Source of the DNA: Proteus myxofaciens ATCC 19692
GTDB lineage: Bacteria > Pseudomonadota > Gammaproteobacteria > Enterobacterales > Enterobacteriaceae
DNA: 64,000 nt
Direction of reading: 5' to 3'
NCBI RefSeq assembly: GCF_001654855.1
Contig: NZ_LXEN01000097.1
Location: 1-64,000 of the forward strand
The position numbers and the translations under genes are program-made. Within the stretch, counting starts at the first letter, position 1, and each line of letters starts with the position of its first letter. The notes beneath the pieces are model-generated. The model had not been told where the DNA came from and made no database searches. It saw only the letters and a list, made by a program, of their open reading frames with translations. Positions 8,078 through 17,724 of the stretch are shown in pieces.

Positions 8078-10977
8078 TAAAGTCCTTCTAAGCCATCAAT
8101 AAACGTATCGAAAAAGGTTTTCAATTTCTGATTAACATGCTCAAAGATTTTTTTACGTTGCAATATTTTAGGTTGATTGATTAACGCCTCTGACATCTCC
8201 TCAGTACGAGGAAAACGACCTTCAAAGAGATATTTTTCTATCATACGACGAATAATATCTGGTTTGAGTGACTCACGTTCACACATTTCATCAATGGCTT
8301 TTTGTTTTTCTGTGTCTAAATAAGCTTGGAAAATTTGCTGAATATCATCATCTTGTTTTAAGCGTGATAAATCATTTTCAATAAATTGTTGGATCAATGC
8401 TTGCTTACTGCGTAAACGTGTATCGCCACTAACAATATCGAGGACTTGTTTTTTGCGTTCTGCTTTTTTATCTTCTGGCATATCACGCATTTCACCAAGT
8501 AGTCGTAAAATATAACCAACATTAATATCATCACGATGAATGAGGCTTAATTCAAAATCAATCTCAGCAAGAGGTGACGGTGAGTCAGTTCCTTCTTGCT
8601 GGTTTCGGCGTACGCTGTCATAAATATCAAGATATTTACTTTTGAAATCTTCCAACATTTGAGCGGGGACGACTAAATTATCATCGTCATGCTCTACAAA
8701 CGTATTCATGATATTGCGTAGGCGTAATACATCGCGATAGGCTTTAATAAAGGCCTCTTTCTCTTCATCGGTCTGAAGCAAGTCAACCGCAGCTGGGTTG
8801 TTAGCAATATCCAATAAGATTTTTAATTTTTCACGATAATCAGTGAGGTATTCATTATAAGGCTGAACTAGTACGATGCTTTTTGCGTTTTTATTTGAAA
8901 ATAAACGAATAGCATCATCGGTATTCTGTTTGAGGTTTCTAAAACAAACAATATTACCTTGGCTTTTTTTCTTATTTAAAATACGGTTAGTGCGAGAGAA
9001 GGCCTGAATTAGTCCGTGGTAACGTAAGTTCTTATCAACATATAATGTATTGAGTGGTTTACTATCAAAACCTGTTAGGAACATATTCACGACAAGTAAG
9101 ATATCAATTTCACGGTTTTTCACACGTTCTGCAATATCAACATAATAGTCTCGAAAACTATCACTGTCTTTTGCGCTTTTATTTGTACTAAAGAGTTGAT
9201 TATAATCAAGAATAAATGAATCCAAATAATCACGGCTGGATGAAGGTGTTTTAGTGTTAGGTAGTACAATATCTTCTTCATCTAGCATATCACTGACACT
9301 TTCTTTATCAATAGGTTCATTAGGAGCATAGGTAAAGATAGTGGCAATTTTTAATGGGCGATAATGTGGATTTTGGCGCTGTAGTTCAGCCTGTTTTATT
9401 TTAAACAGCTGATAATAACGGATAAGTAATTCAACACTACCAACACAAAAAATAGCCGTGAACTCACGATGCCCAGTTTTAGCATCGTGGCATGCTAAAA
9501 TATAATCAGTCACTTGTGATAGCCGAGTTTCGCTTTCTAAGATTTCTTTACTCTCTATGGGCTGGGTAAGAATGGCATCACTATGACTTGGGTTAACCTT
9601 TCTATTTTCCCCTAAATATTCCACTGAAAAACGCAATACATTTTCATCCCGAATTGCATCAACAATGACATATTTATGAAGACAATCATCAAACAACATT
9701 TCTGTAGTTTGCTCTATTCCCATCGTCAGATTGACGTTTTCCGCAAAAATAGGTGTCCCTGTAAAACCAAATAATTGTGAGTTGCGAAAGAACTTTTTAA
9801 TATTGCGATGCGTTTCACCAAATTGGCTACGGTGGCATTCATCAAAAATAAAAACGATACGTTTATCTTGTAAGTGCTCAAGCTTGGTAATATGGTTTTC
9901 TTTGGTAATGGCGGTATTGAGTTTTTGAATGGTTGTTAAGACTAACTTAGTATCAGTATCGATAAGTTGTTTCACCAAAGAGCGCGTATTATCCGTTGTA
10001 TCGACGCTATCTTTTTGAAAGGCATTAAATTCTTTTGCGGTTTGATAGTCCAAATCACGACGGTCAACAACGAAAATAACTTTATCGACCTCTTCCATTC
10101 CCATAATGACCTGACTGGCTTTAAACGAAGTCAGTGTTTTACCCGAGCCAGTAGTATGCCAAATATATCCATTATGAGAGGCTCCTTTTACTCGCTCAAT
10201 AATTGCCTCACAGGCATAGAGCTGGTAAGGTCGCATAACCATAAGACACTTACCTGTTTCATTTAAGATAGTGTAATGGGTGATCATTTTAGCTATATGG
10301 CAAGGCTTTAAAAATTCATCTGTAAAGGCGCGCAAATGGGTAATAAGATTATTGTCTTTATCTGCCCAGAAGAAGGTTTGCTCAAAATCTAATGTTTTAT
10401 TATTGGCGTAGTATTTTGTATTAACTCCATTACTAATAATAAAGATTTGCGTAAAGAGATAAAGCCCACTGCCAACCCAGAAGGCATCACGGTGATAACG
10501 GTCAATTTGATGAAAGGCTTCTTTTAATTCTAACCCGCGACGTTTTAACTCGATTTGAACTAGAGGTAATCCATTAATTAAGATCGTGACATCAAAACGC
10601 GTTTTACGCGTTTGTTGTTCGGCATTATATTGCCGAACTTGGTTGGTAACTTGAAACTCATTACAGCACCAATCTTCTTGATTAATAAAGCGTATCCATT
10701 TTTGAGTACCATCATCTCGTGATAAGGTGTAATAATCACGTAGTACTTTAGTTCGTTCAAAAACGGTATTTCCTGCGGTGAGATGCAAATAGATACGTTC
10801 AAATTCACCGTCTGTTAACGGTAAATGTTGAAGTTTATTATGTATTTCAATTTGTTGACGAAGGTTGTTTTTCATTGATGCTTCATCGTGCACATCAACC
10901 CAGTCATAATGCAAATCAGTGGTTAAATGTTGAATTAAATCCTGCTCTAACTCAAATTCACTCTGTGTTTTTTGCAT
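8077..10977 (-). CDS. hsdR: Type I restriction endonuclease subunit R
   Basis: HsdR provides the ATP-driven translocase and nuclease of a type I restriction complex. Seen in the 966 residues: nuclease core RFDVTILINGLPLVQIELK (D129, E143, K145), Walker A TGSGKT (276-281), DEAD-like box DECH (379-382), motif III GFTGTP (404-409), and a late helicase motif TGFDSKPLNTLYVDK. All key residues are present. It is third in a minus-strand operon after hsdM and hsdS, with 73 bp between hsdS and hsdR, and overlaps the next gene by one base. Domain style is like the EcoR124 (type IC) group, but it is somewhat shorter than those proteins. Confidence 0.95.
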   Translation of the reverse strand: MQKTQSEFELEQDLIQHLTTDLHYDWVDVHDEASMKNNLRQQIEIHNKLQHLPLTDGEFERIYLHLTAGNTVFERTKVLRDYYTLSRDDGTQKWIRFINQEDWCCNEFQVTNQVRQYNAEQQTRKTRFDVTILINGLPLVQIELKRRGLELKEAFHQIDRYHRDAFWVGSGLYLFTQIFIISNGVNTKYYANNKTLDFEQTFFWADKDNNLITHLRAFTDEFLKPCHIAKMITHYTILNETGKCLMVMRPYQLYACEAIIERVKGASHNGYIWHTTGSGKTLTSFKASQVIMGMEEVDKVIFVVDRRDLDYQTAKEFNAFQKDSVDTTDNTRSLVKQLIDTDTKLVLTTIQKLNTAITKENHITKLEHLQDKRIVFIFDECHRSQFGETHRNIKKFFRNSQLFGFTGTPIFAENVNLTMGIEQTTEMLFDDCLHKYVIVDAIRDENVLRFSVEYLGENRKVNPSHSDAILTQPIESKEILESETRLSQVTDYILACHDAKTGHREFTAIFCVGSVELLIRYYQLFKIKQAELQRQNPHYRPLKIATIFTYAPNEPIDKESVSDMLDEEDIVLPNTKTPSSSRDYLDSFILDYNQLFSTNKSAKDSDSFRDYYVDIAERVKNREIDILLVVNMFLTGFDSKPLNTLYVDKNLRYHGLIQAFSRTNRILNKKKSQGNIVCFRNLKQNTDDAIRLFSNKNAKSIVLVQPYNEYLTDYREKLKILLDIANNPAAVDLLQTDEEKEAFIKAYRDVLRLRNIMNTFVEHDDDNLVVPAQMLEDFKSKYLDIYDSVRRNQQEGTDSPSPLAEIDFELSLIHRDDINVGYILRLLGEMRDMPEDKKAERKKQVLDIVSGDTRLRSKQALIQQFIENDLSRLKQDDDIQQIFQAYLDTEKQKAIDEMCERESLKPDIIRRMIEKYLFEGRFPRTEEMSEALINQPKILQRKKIFEHVNQKLKTFFDTFIDGLEGL

Positions 10978-11050
10978 ATGAGGGTTTCCTTCCTTTTATT
11001 TAATTAATATTAATAGGGTAAAGATAGTGTATTTTACTTATGAATCATTG

Positions 11051-12289
11051 TTAAACAAACATTTGTTGTAATAAGCCTTGTTTCCATTGTTTTAATTTAT
11101 CGAGTTTATTATTTTCAATGGTTATTTTATCGTCGATAGAGGATAGAAAATCAGCAATTTTTTGTTGTTCTTCTTCTAAAGGTTGAGGAATGGGTAAACT
11201 GAGAAAATGAGATGTTGTAATATTCATTCGGTCATGCCTTGCACCACTATTAGCTACACTTTTCATATAGTCATGCCATTGAGTACTTTCAAAAAAATAT
11301 TGATAGAATTGGTTGTTACCTTTAGTGAATCTAAACACAGTATATAGCGGAGACATTACTCCTAAGCTATGTTTGTTCATTTTTATTGGTCCCACTGGTG
11401 CAGAGGACGATATTCTTGGGTTATAGACAAAATCACCAATATTAACAACGTAATACCCACCTAAATTACTTGATGTAACTATTTCTCTATCAAAATAATC
11501 AGCTTGAGATACTATTCCTCGAGTTGCTGAATTTGTTAAAACATTTGAGATATTTTTATCTTTATTTTTAATATTAACTTTTAGAGCAATGCTGGATAAT
11601 TCACACTCGTTCCATTCAGAAAAACTAGCACCATTATCATCTTTAAATCGAATTTTTTGACTAAATAATTTTTGGAGCATTCCTTTCTTATACTGCTGTA
11701 ATAGCTCGATTTTTCGACTTTGTAGCATAATTTTTTTGTCAACTGATAATAAGAAATCGGCAATTTTTTGTTGCTCAATGAGTGTTGGAAAACAAATAAG
11801 ACACGAAGCAACATCACTTTGCCCAATAGTGGTCATTGTTGCTGTTTTACCTTTTTTGATTAGTTGTTTTCGAACAGAACTAGATTTCAAATTATAGTTT
11901 AAAAATAAAGGATTAATTTTGGAACTATCTGGCGTGAATTTAATTAAATGACCGTCATAGGTTATATCTAAAGAATCCCCTAAGTAAATATTTGACCACG
12001 CAATTCCCTCTTTCACTAATGAAGAACGAGTAAAAAATATATCAAAACGGGAAACTTTATTTCTTTCAAATATTTTTTTATCTAAATTTATGAGGGTTAA
12101 ATCACCTTCATAAATAAAAGGCTCTTTATACATATTAACAACATTTATTAATTTGTAGCCAGAACCAACATGAGCAGGGTCATTGAAAACGCCATTACTT
12201 AACAATTTATTTATTGATAAGTTTATCAATAAATCATAGTCCCATATCTGATTAAATAACTTAAATCTAAGTGTTGGCTGAGCTTTCAT
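11051..12289 (-). CDS. hsdS: Type I restriction specificity subunit S
   Basis: HsdS reads the bipartite target sequence for both the methylase and the restriction complex. The 412 residues show two variable target-recognition domains, each followed by a conserved helix: LIEQQKIADFLLSVDKKI in the middle and EEEQQKIADFLSSIDDKI near the end. The repeat gives the usual internal symmetry. Full length for the family. It overlaps the hsdM stop by one base. Target sequence cannot be read from the protein alone. The first domain is more AT-rich and lysine-rich than hsdM, as expected for rapidly exchanged recognition domains. Confidence 0.93.
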   Translation of the reverse strand: MKAQPTLRFKLFNQIWDYDLLINLSINKLLSNGVFNDPAHVGSGYKLINVVNMYKEPFIYEGDLTLINLDKKIFERNKVSRFDIFFTRSSLVKEGIAWSNIYLGDSLDITYDGHLIKFTPDSSKINPLFLNYNLKSSSVRKQLIKKGKTATMTTIGQSDVASCLICFPTLIEQQKIADFLLSVDKKIMLQSRKIELLQQYKKGMLQKLFSQKIRFKDDNGASFSEWNECELSSIALKVNIKNKDKNISNVLTNSATRGIVSQADYFDREIVTSSNLGGYYVVNIGDFVYNPRISSSAPVGPIKMNKHSLGVMSPLYTVFRFTKGNNQFYQYFFESTQWHDYMKSVANSGARHDRMNITTSHFLSLPIPQPLEEEQQKIADFLSSIDDKITIENNKLDKLKQWKQGLLQQMFV

Positions 12290-13896
12290 TACATAAATCC
12301 TTTAGACAAAGTTAGGGGGGAGGAAATTTGTAATTCTTGGCAATATTGAGAGATCTTTTCATCTACACTGACCATCTCTGATTCAAGAGTAATGATCTCT
12401 TTAGCAATAGCATTAATATCAATATCGTCTTCAGCTTCAAAAGTCTCCACATAACGTGGGATATTAAGGTTATAATCGTTATCTTTTATCTCTTTTAAAG
12501 ACGCTAAATAGCTAAATTTCTCAATCACTGTTCTATCGGTATAGCAATCAATAATTTTATCGATGTGGTTTGAGGATAAAAGATTCTGTGTTTTAACTTT
12601 ATCGTACTCTTGGCTGGCATCAATAAAGTGGATATGTTCATCATCTTTACGACATCTCTTTAGCACTAAAATACAGGTAGGAATAGTCGTACCATAGAAC
12701 AGGTTAGCAGGAAGCCCGATAACAGCATCAATACAATTGAGTTTTTCAATCATGTATTTTCGAATATGACCTTCAGCGGCACCGCGAAATAAAACCCCAT
12801 GCGGTAATACTACCGCCATCGTTCCATCTTCCGCTAAGTGGTAATACATGTGTTGCACAAATGCCATATCAGCTTTCGTTTTGGGTGCTAATTTGCCGTA
12901 TTGACTAAAACGTGGATCACTCAGCATCAGACCATCAGCTGGCCAGTGTGCAGAAAATGGTGGATTGGCAACAATGGCATCAAAACGTTTATCAAGGTGC
13001 TGAGGTTGGGTGAGGGTATTTTCTTGCACAATTTCGAAATCAGCGTAATGCACACCGTGCAATATCATATTCATTCGTGCCAAGTTATAGGTTGTGCGGT
13101 TTAATTCTTGTCCATAGATTTTACCGACGGATTTAGCTTCTCGTTTCACACGTAGCAGTAAAGAGCCAGAACCACACGTAGGATCATAAACATTTTTTAA
13201 TTTGAGTTTATGAGCGGTGACAATTTTAGCAAGTAACTTAGAAACCGGTTGTGGCGTATAGAATTCGCCCGCTTTTTTACCTGCACCACTGGCAAATTCA
13301 CCAATCAGATATTCATAGGCATCGCCAAGGATGTCAGTATTGGCGTCAGCTAAGTTAAAACTTAACTCATCCAGTTTATTAATAATACTGGCAATAAGTT
13401 CATTTTTTGCGGCTTCAGTATTACCTAGCTTACTTGACGTTAAATCTAAATCTTCAAACAGGTTACTAAAATCATCAACAGAGTCAGAACCGAGAGTACT
13501 TTGCTCAATCCCGCGTAATATCTTACTCAAGTCTTCTAAGATAAAGCCTTGACCAACACCTTTCGGGTCAGCTTGAATGCGTTTAGCTAAAGAGTGAAAG
13601 AGGGATTCGGGGGGAAGATAATAACCAATGGCCTCAACTGCATCACTTTTAACAGCTTCTAGAATATCGGAATAATCGGGTGAATGAATATCTAGCGAGC
13701 TATACGTTAAGCCATCTTGTTTTAAGATGCTGTCAGCGTAGTTAGCAAACTGCTCAGATAAATATTTATAGAAAATAAAGCCCAAGCAATAATCACGAAA
13801 TTCATCTGCATGCATTTTACCCCGTAAGGAATCTGCAATATCCCATAGTTTACCCTGAAGTTCGCGTAACTGCTGTGCGTCATTTGCCGTTGTCAT
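12289..13896 (-). CDS. hsdM: Type I DNA methyltransferase subunit M
   Basis: HsdM transfers methyl groups from S-adenosylmethionine to adenine N6 within the site chosen by HsdS. The 535-residue protein has the N-terminal helical HsdM domain (10-150), EFYTPQPVSKLLA (211-223), SAM-binding DPTCGSGSLL (238-247) and catalytic NPPF (311-314). It is the first gene of the hsdM-hsdS-hsdR operon. Length and motifs fit an EcoR124-like (type IC) enzyme. It looks intact, so the host is probably methylated at the cognate site. Confidence 0.95.
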   Translation of the reverse strand: MTTANDAQQLRELQGKLWDIADSLRGKMHADEFRDYCLGFIFYKYLSEQFANYADSILKQDGLTYSSLDIHSPDYSDILEAVKSDAVEAIGYYLPPESLFHSLAKRIQADPKGVGQGFILEDLSKILRGIEQSTLGSDSVDDFSNLFEDLDLTSSKLGNTEAAKNELIASIINKLDELSFNLADANTDILGDAYEYLIGEFASGAGKKAGEFYTPQPVSKLLAKIVTAHKLKLKNVYDPTCGSGSLLLRVKREAKSVGKIYGQELNRTTYNLARMNMILHGVHYADFEIVQENTLTQPQHLDKRFDAIVANPPFSAHWPADGLMLSDPRFSQYGKLAPKTKADMAFVQHMYYHLAEDGTMAVVLPHGVLFRGAAEGHIRKYMIEKLNCIDAVIGLPANLFYGTTIPTCILVLKRCRKDDEHIHFIDASQEYDKVKTQNLLSSNHIDKIIDCYTDRTVIEKFSYLASLKEIKDNDYNLNIPRYVETFEAEDDIDINAIAKEIITLESEMVSVDEKISQYCQELQISSPLTLSKGFM

Positions 13897-14466
13897 TTAA
13901 CTACCTTGGATGATTAGAAAACACAATATCGTTATGTTATCTTATCATAAAGGCATCGTTTAAGTTCAAATCTTGTTGCTTAAGAGATGAGTACACTGAT
14001 ACGAAATATTGAATTACCAACCAAACAACACATAATCATCCATTATCCTTGTCAGTCCCCAGTCCCCAGTCCCTAGTCCCCAGTCCCCAGTTCTCCGTCT
14101 GTTTGCCAATTATCCATTCTATCTGCTGTTCTTCAGTTTTTATCTTCAGGACATTCAGCCAATCGTTTGGCGGAAAACCCAGCATCAAATCATATCAGCA
14201 CAGTCACATCAGTCTAGGACGTAGCTCAGGATTATTGAACTGGTTAAACAGACTAATTCAGTTTGTTAGCAAACGAACATTGTTCAAGTCGGGTGCTATC
14301 TTAGTAGGCAATCATGGACGATTAAGCTGACATCAATATCAGCTTGGACAGATAATGGTTCAGGAGGCGTTCTAGCGTGCATCAAGTGGTACGGATATAC
14401 CGGAACAACAGTGAGTGTGTTGTCGGTGTTACTAAAGCAGAATAGGGTAGTGATGTGATGTGATGG
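13897..14466. other. Gene-free stretch upstream of hsdM
   Basis: It should hold the hsdM promoter near 13900-13990. A short heptamer repeat array is at 14053-14094. From about 14200 to 14330 the plus strand reads HISLGRSSGLLNWLNRLIQF, which looks protein-like but has no start signal, no family I recognise and early stops beyond it; it may be a decayed gene. Nothing else is seen. Confidence 0.4.
14053..14094. repeat. Six tandem CAGTCCC heptamers
   Basis: The unit CAGTCCC occurs at 14053, 14060 and 14067, then as TAGTCCC at 14074, again as CAGTCCC at 14081, and degenerates to CAGTTCT at 14088. There are no spacers, so it is not a CRISPR array. It is GC-rich in an AT-rich setting. It could be a slippage-prone microsatellite or a protein-binding array between the hsd operon and the alpA gene. 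Confidence 0.8.
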
Positions 14467-14676
14467 TTATGCTCTGGACTCGGCAATACGTGCTTGTAAC
14501 CAATTTTCAACTTCGCTCTTTAACCAGCGAGAGCTACGACCCAGCTTTATAGGCTTTGGAAACTCTCCATCTTGGATCAATTTATAAAACCACTTGTCTG
14601 TTAGTCCCGTTAAACGGGTTATAAATTTCATATCAACAAATTGGTCATCTAATAAGGGAATCGCTTGAGTACTCAT
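14467..14676 (-). CDS. AlpA-family excisionase-like regulator
   Basis: The 69-residue protein matches the AlpA/phage transcriptional activator family. It has a MerR-like winged helix-turn-helix with FITRLTGLTDKWFYKLIQDG, FPKPIKLGRSSRWLKSEVEN and the end WLQARIAESR. Family knowledge: AlpA proteins act in P4-type satellites and CP4 elements as activators of integrase expression and as recombination directionality factors. The neighbouring Gp2-like gene fits this kind of element. The integrase it would serve is broken at 2756-3222, so it may now be orphaned unless another integrase lies beyond the left edge. Confidence 0.85.
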   Translation of the reverse strand: MSTQAIPLLDDQFVDMKFITRLTGLTDKWFYKLIQDGEFPKPIKLGRSSRWLKSEVENWLQARIAESRA

Positions 14677-14781
14677 TATTGAACTCCTGTCTTTAAAGTT
14701 AAAAGGCAGAAGGGATATCGATAAATGTTTAGGGATATCTCTCTTCCAAAAGATATCCCCCTCATGTTTTTTATTAGTAGA

Positions 14782-15369
14782 TTAACGGCTGCATCCAAAA
14801 GAACGCTCGCCATCACCATAATATTTTGTATGCTCTTTGGCTAAGTAACGACAGCGCTGGTTTAATTCAAAAATAGAGTTTTCATTGTAGGTATTACTAT
14901 TATCTAGCCAAGTAACAGCTTTATCTGGAATTTGAACTGAATAACGATCAGTAGGGTAATCAATACCAATAGCGCAGCACCATGCTTGCTGTATTAATGC
15001 GTATAACGTTCCTTCCGTTTTCTTAAAATCCCCTAAACCTTTATAAACGTCTTTGTTCAATAGTAAAAGCACATGGTAGTGCTTTCTATTCTTTATCTCA
15101 CCGAATTCTCTAACCCATACATAAAACAATGAGCATGAATGGTTACGCTTCCATGCTTTATTTTTACGTTTTAGGTCAGCTTCTATTTTGGCTTTTAATG
15201 ATTCAAAAAATCGAGTAATAACGCTGGAATCGTTAAAGTTAAATATATTTGATGAAGGAAAGCGCAAATCCACTCGAATAGCAGCAACACGATTGTGTGT
15301 TAGGAGGGATTTACGAATCGTGTGGTTTATTTTCTGAATGTAATGCTCGTTGTAGGTGTTTCTAGACAT
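14782..15369 (-). CDS. YagK/YfjJ-type inovirus Gp2-like protein
   Basis: The 195-residue protein has the YfjJ C-terminal-domain pattern: AAIRVDLRFPSS near the start, FYVWVREFGEIKNRKHYHVL (about 84-103, a rolling-circle-like HxH block), and CRYLAKEHTKYYGDGERSFG near the end. Family knowledge: these proteins resemble replication initiators of filamentous phages and occur in P4-like elements; direct replication activity is unproven for most. Encoded just before alpA on the same strand, with a 105-nt gap. A tandem repeat upstream (15488-15540) could be part of its control or an origin. Confidence 0.75.
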   Translation of the reverse strand: MSRNTYNEHYIQKINHTIRKSLLTHNRVAAIRVDLRFPSSNIFNFNDSSVITRFFESLKAKIEADLKRKNKAWKRNHSCSLFYVWVREFGEIKNRKHYHVLLLLNKDVYKGLGDFKKTEGTLYALIQQAWCCAIGIDYPTDRYSVQIPDKAVTWLDNSNTYNENSIFELNQRCRYLAKEHTKYYGDGERSFGCSR

Positions 15370-15794
15370 GATTTATACCTTTGGTTGGTTTTATTTCATA
15401 TCTAGAATCGGTGTTGTTAAAAATATGAGTTTATCGTTTATAAATTATGGTCTATATAAATTACGCAATAGGTGACAGGGTAATATTTAATAATCAATGA
15501 GTGACTTTATTAATAATCAATGAGTGACTTTATTAATAATAATACTATACCAACACGCAAATCTTCACACACATACTCTGTGTAGCCGTCATTAATGGTT
15601 ATACGCACAGTCCCGCTCATTCTATCTACTCTGATATTAGTTTCTTTTGTTTTTAGCTATACTTGATATTGTTTTCTTGGTTCATGTCACGATATACAAG
15701 CTATAAATGACCTATTATGACACAATCAATGCTACGTAAAATACAGTGTTAGTCTGTGCTATGGTTACTTACTAGATTGAATGAGGGTAAAGTG
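15370..15794. other. Divergent control region between Gp2-like and RHH genes
   Basis: This 425-bp region separates two divergent genes. It carries a 23-bp tandem repeat (15488-15540). A minus-strand frame of 36 codons (15510-15620) opens with ATG and reads MSGTVRITINDGYTEYVCED, but it has no ribosome binding site and its end lies in the repeats. Promoters for both flanking genes should lie here. Confidence 0.4.
15488..15540. repeat. 23-bp tandem repeat, 2.3 copies
   Basis: Two exact 23-bp units (15488-15510 and 15511-15533) with core AATCAATGAGTGACTTTAT are followed by 7 bases of a third. The unit length is close to a plasmid or phage iteron (about two helical turns). It lies upstream of the Gp2-like gene, so a role in replication or regulation of the element is possible. 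Confidence 0.75.
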
Positions 15795-16760
15795 ATGAAA
15801 ATGGAAGAAAGTATGAAAATTCAAATTAATGATAATTATCTAAAATATAGAAAGATTTATATTGGTGAGTATCTTATCTACAAGAGTAATAAAGCTTTTC
15901 CTCTTGGTTTTTTTACCAAGAATCAATTTGAAAAAAATGATTCCGAAATTATTTTTTTAATGAAAGAATTTTTAGAGAAGAGTGGGATTAATAGTGAAGG
16001 CTTCTTTGATGAGGTTAATCTTCTTTTACTTAGAAATTTAGTTAACGGGGAAAGTTTTTTTAAAGATAAACGCTTTTCATTTTTGGTTATTAATTATCTA
16101 ATGAAAATATATAACTATAATTTAAAAAATGGTGCTTTCCCTCCTTCTATTATTGCCACCGAAAATTTCTCACCTATAGATCTATACTCATTAAATGGTG
16201 AGGATATGCCTTTTCATTACATGATAGCATTACTTGATTTTATTACAGTTGTCATTGATTACAAGAAAACTATTACAGATGTAAATGAAATGAAAAAAAC
16301 ATATCTTTCATATTATCAGGAATATCAAAATCCTTTTTCTTTTTTACCTAAAAGTATAGGTTCACTAGAGTGGATAGTGTCTAGAATGAAAGATAGGAAA
16401 ATAAATATTTGGCGTGATAATGATGTTAATGTTTTAATTAAAAATGATGGATGGAAGTGTGTTCTTTCATGTTTTGATTTTTTTTTATTTCTCTGCGTAA
16501 CTGATTCAAAAGTATCTGATGTTAAGCTTTTTTTATTGCGAACAAGAAAAGCATGGAGTCAAAAGAAATTCCGTGATGGAGTTAAAGGTAAAGAGGTATT
16601 GAATACCTATATATCTAAAGAGTCAAAGTTAAAATTAAAAAAAATAGCAAAGCATCATAATAAAAATATTAATGAAATTATTGAAGCTATGATTGATCAA
16701 ATTGACTTACCAGAGGAACCATTAGAAAAGTTAATATTGGAAGCTAAAAAGGAAAATTAA
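15795..16760 (+). CDS. Unrecognised protein with C-terminal ribbon-helix-helix-like segment
   Basis: I do not recognise this protein. The ATG at 15795 is chosen because GAGG lies 8-11 nt before it; a GTG at 15756 lacks such a site. The 321 residues are lysine-, phenylalanine- and asparagine-rich with no transmembrane helix or catalytic motif I can name. The last 60 residues include LNTYISKESKLKLKKIAKHH followed by NKNINEIIEAMID, the strand-helix-helix pattern of ribbon-helix-helix DNA-binding domains. The gene is far more AT-rich than the CP4-type block after it, which suggests separate acquisition. It stands alone between a divergent Gp2-like gene and a GTPase gene. It may be an element regulator or an uncharacterised defence protein. 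Confidence 0.7.
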   Translation: MKMEESMKIQINDNYLKYRKIYIGEYLIYKSNKAFPLGFFTKNQFEKNDSEIIFLMKEFLEKSGINSEGFFDEVNLLLLRNLVNGESFFKDKRFSFLVINYLMKIYNYNLKNGAFPPSIIATENFSPIDLYSLNGEDMPFHYMIALLDFITVVIDYKKTITDVNEMKKTYLSYYQEYQNPFSFLPKSIGSLEWIVSRMKDRKINIWRDNDVNVLIKNDGWKCVLSCFDFFLFLCVTDSKVSDVKLFLLRTRKAWSQKKFRDGVKGKEVLNTYISKESKLKLKKIAKHHNKNINEIIEAMIDQIDLPEEPLEKLILEAKKEN

Positions 16761-16820
16761 AAAAATTACAGATATATATTATTAACTTGAATAGCCACAA
16801 TGATTTTTCAAGGATGTAAT

Positions 16821-17693
16821 ATGAACCTACAACCCGAATTAGGAAGGGTGATATCCGCCTTTCCTGCTTCATTTAAAAATCTCTTTTTCAACCAACTCAA
16901 TCACCTAATCAACTACTCCCCCACCATCGGCCTGATGGGTAAAACAGGTGCTGGCAAATCCAGCTTAATCAATGCCCTATTCCAATCCCAGCTATCGCCT
17001 GTGAGTGATGTCTCTGGCTGTACACGACAAGCCCAACGCTTCAGTATGACAATGAAGAGCCATACACTCACCTTTGTTGATTTACCCGGTGTAGGTGAAA
17101 GTATTGAGCGAGATAGAGAATACCACCAGCTCTATCGTAACTTACTACCAGAGCTGGATTTAATCATCTGGGTACTTAAGGCCGATGATAGAGCGTGGTC
17201 TTCTGATGAACAGTGTTATCGCTTTCTCACTGAGCAATGTGGTTATCAACCAAGTCGCTTTCTATTTGTGCTGAACCAAGCCGACAAAATAGAACCCTAC
17301 CGCCAGTGGAATGAACTGAGCCACCAGCCATCCCCTGAGCAAGCGGCTAGCTTAGAATTGAAGCAACAAGCCGTGATAACCGCATTTAAGCCGCATCATC
17401 CTGTGATGGTTGTATCTGCAATCGAAAACTATCAACTCACTGAATTAGCAGAGCAACTAATACTGGCGTTACCGGCGAAAGCCAGTAGCGGTGTGGCTAG
17501 GCAACTGAACAACACTTACCGGACGCAATTTGTAGAAACTTCAGCACGTAACGATTTTGGGCAATGCGTTAGCGATATCGTCGATACGCTGATAGACATC
17601 CTTCCCCTACCTGCCTTGATGAAAAGTACGATTGGTACGGTCAAAAATAGCATCGTCTCCGTCGCTAAATCCCTGTGGAGTTTTTTCTTTTAA
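16821..17693 (+). CDS. YfjP/YeeP/YkfA-type GTPase of CP4-like elements
   Basis: The 290-residue protein has P-loop GKTGAGKS (40-47), G3 motif DLPGVGE (87-93), a G4-like NQADK, and a C-terminal region ending in aromatic SLWSFFF. It belongs to the Era/HflX-like 50S-type GTPase family that opens the conserved gene block of E. coli CP4-type prophages and Ag43 islands. The ATG at 16821 follows AAGGATG; a longer start at 16800 is less likely. Its cellular target is unknown. Codon use and GC are higher than in the preceding gene. It is followed by a strong terminator. Confidence 0.85.
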   Translation: MNLQPELGRVISAFPASFKNLFFNQLNHLINYSPTIGLMGKTGAGKSSLINALFQSQLSPVSDVSGCTRQAQRFSMTMKSHTLTFVDLPGVGESIERDREYHQLYRNLLPELDLIIWVLKADDRAWSSDEQCYRFLTEQCGYQPSRFLFVLNQADKIEPYRQWNELSHQPSPEQAASLELKQQAVITAFKPHHPVMVVSAIENYQLTELAEQLILALPAKASSGVARQLNNTYRTQFVETSARNDFGQCVSDIVDTLIDILPLPALMKSTIGTVKNSIVSVAKSLWSFFF

Positions 17694-17724
17694 CTTCTTA
17701 AATTAACACCACATTGATGACATC

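Noticed and set aside
14049-14330. Plus-strand frame of 93 codons starting in the CAGTCCC repeats
   Set aside because: Its first part is a translation of the heptamer array, it has no ribosome binding site, and only a short later segment looks protein-like. At most a decayed gene.
14053-15540. Possible CRISPR array from the short repeats
   Set aside because: The repeats are directly tandem without spacers, units are 7 and 23 bp, and no cas genes are present.
15510-15620. 36-residue minus-strand frame in the Gp2-like/RHH control region
   Set aside because: No ribosome binding site, and its stop lies in the tandem repeats. Possibly a remnant.
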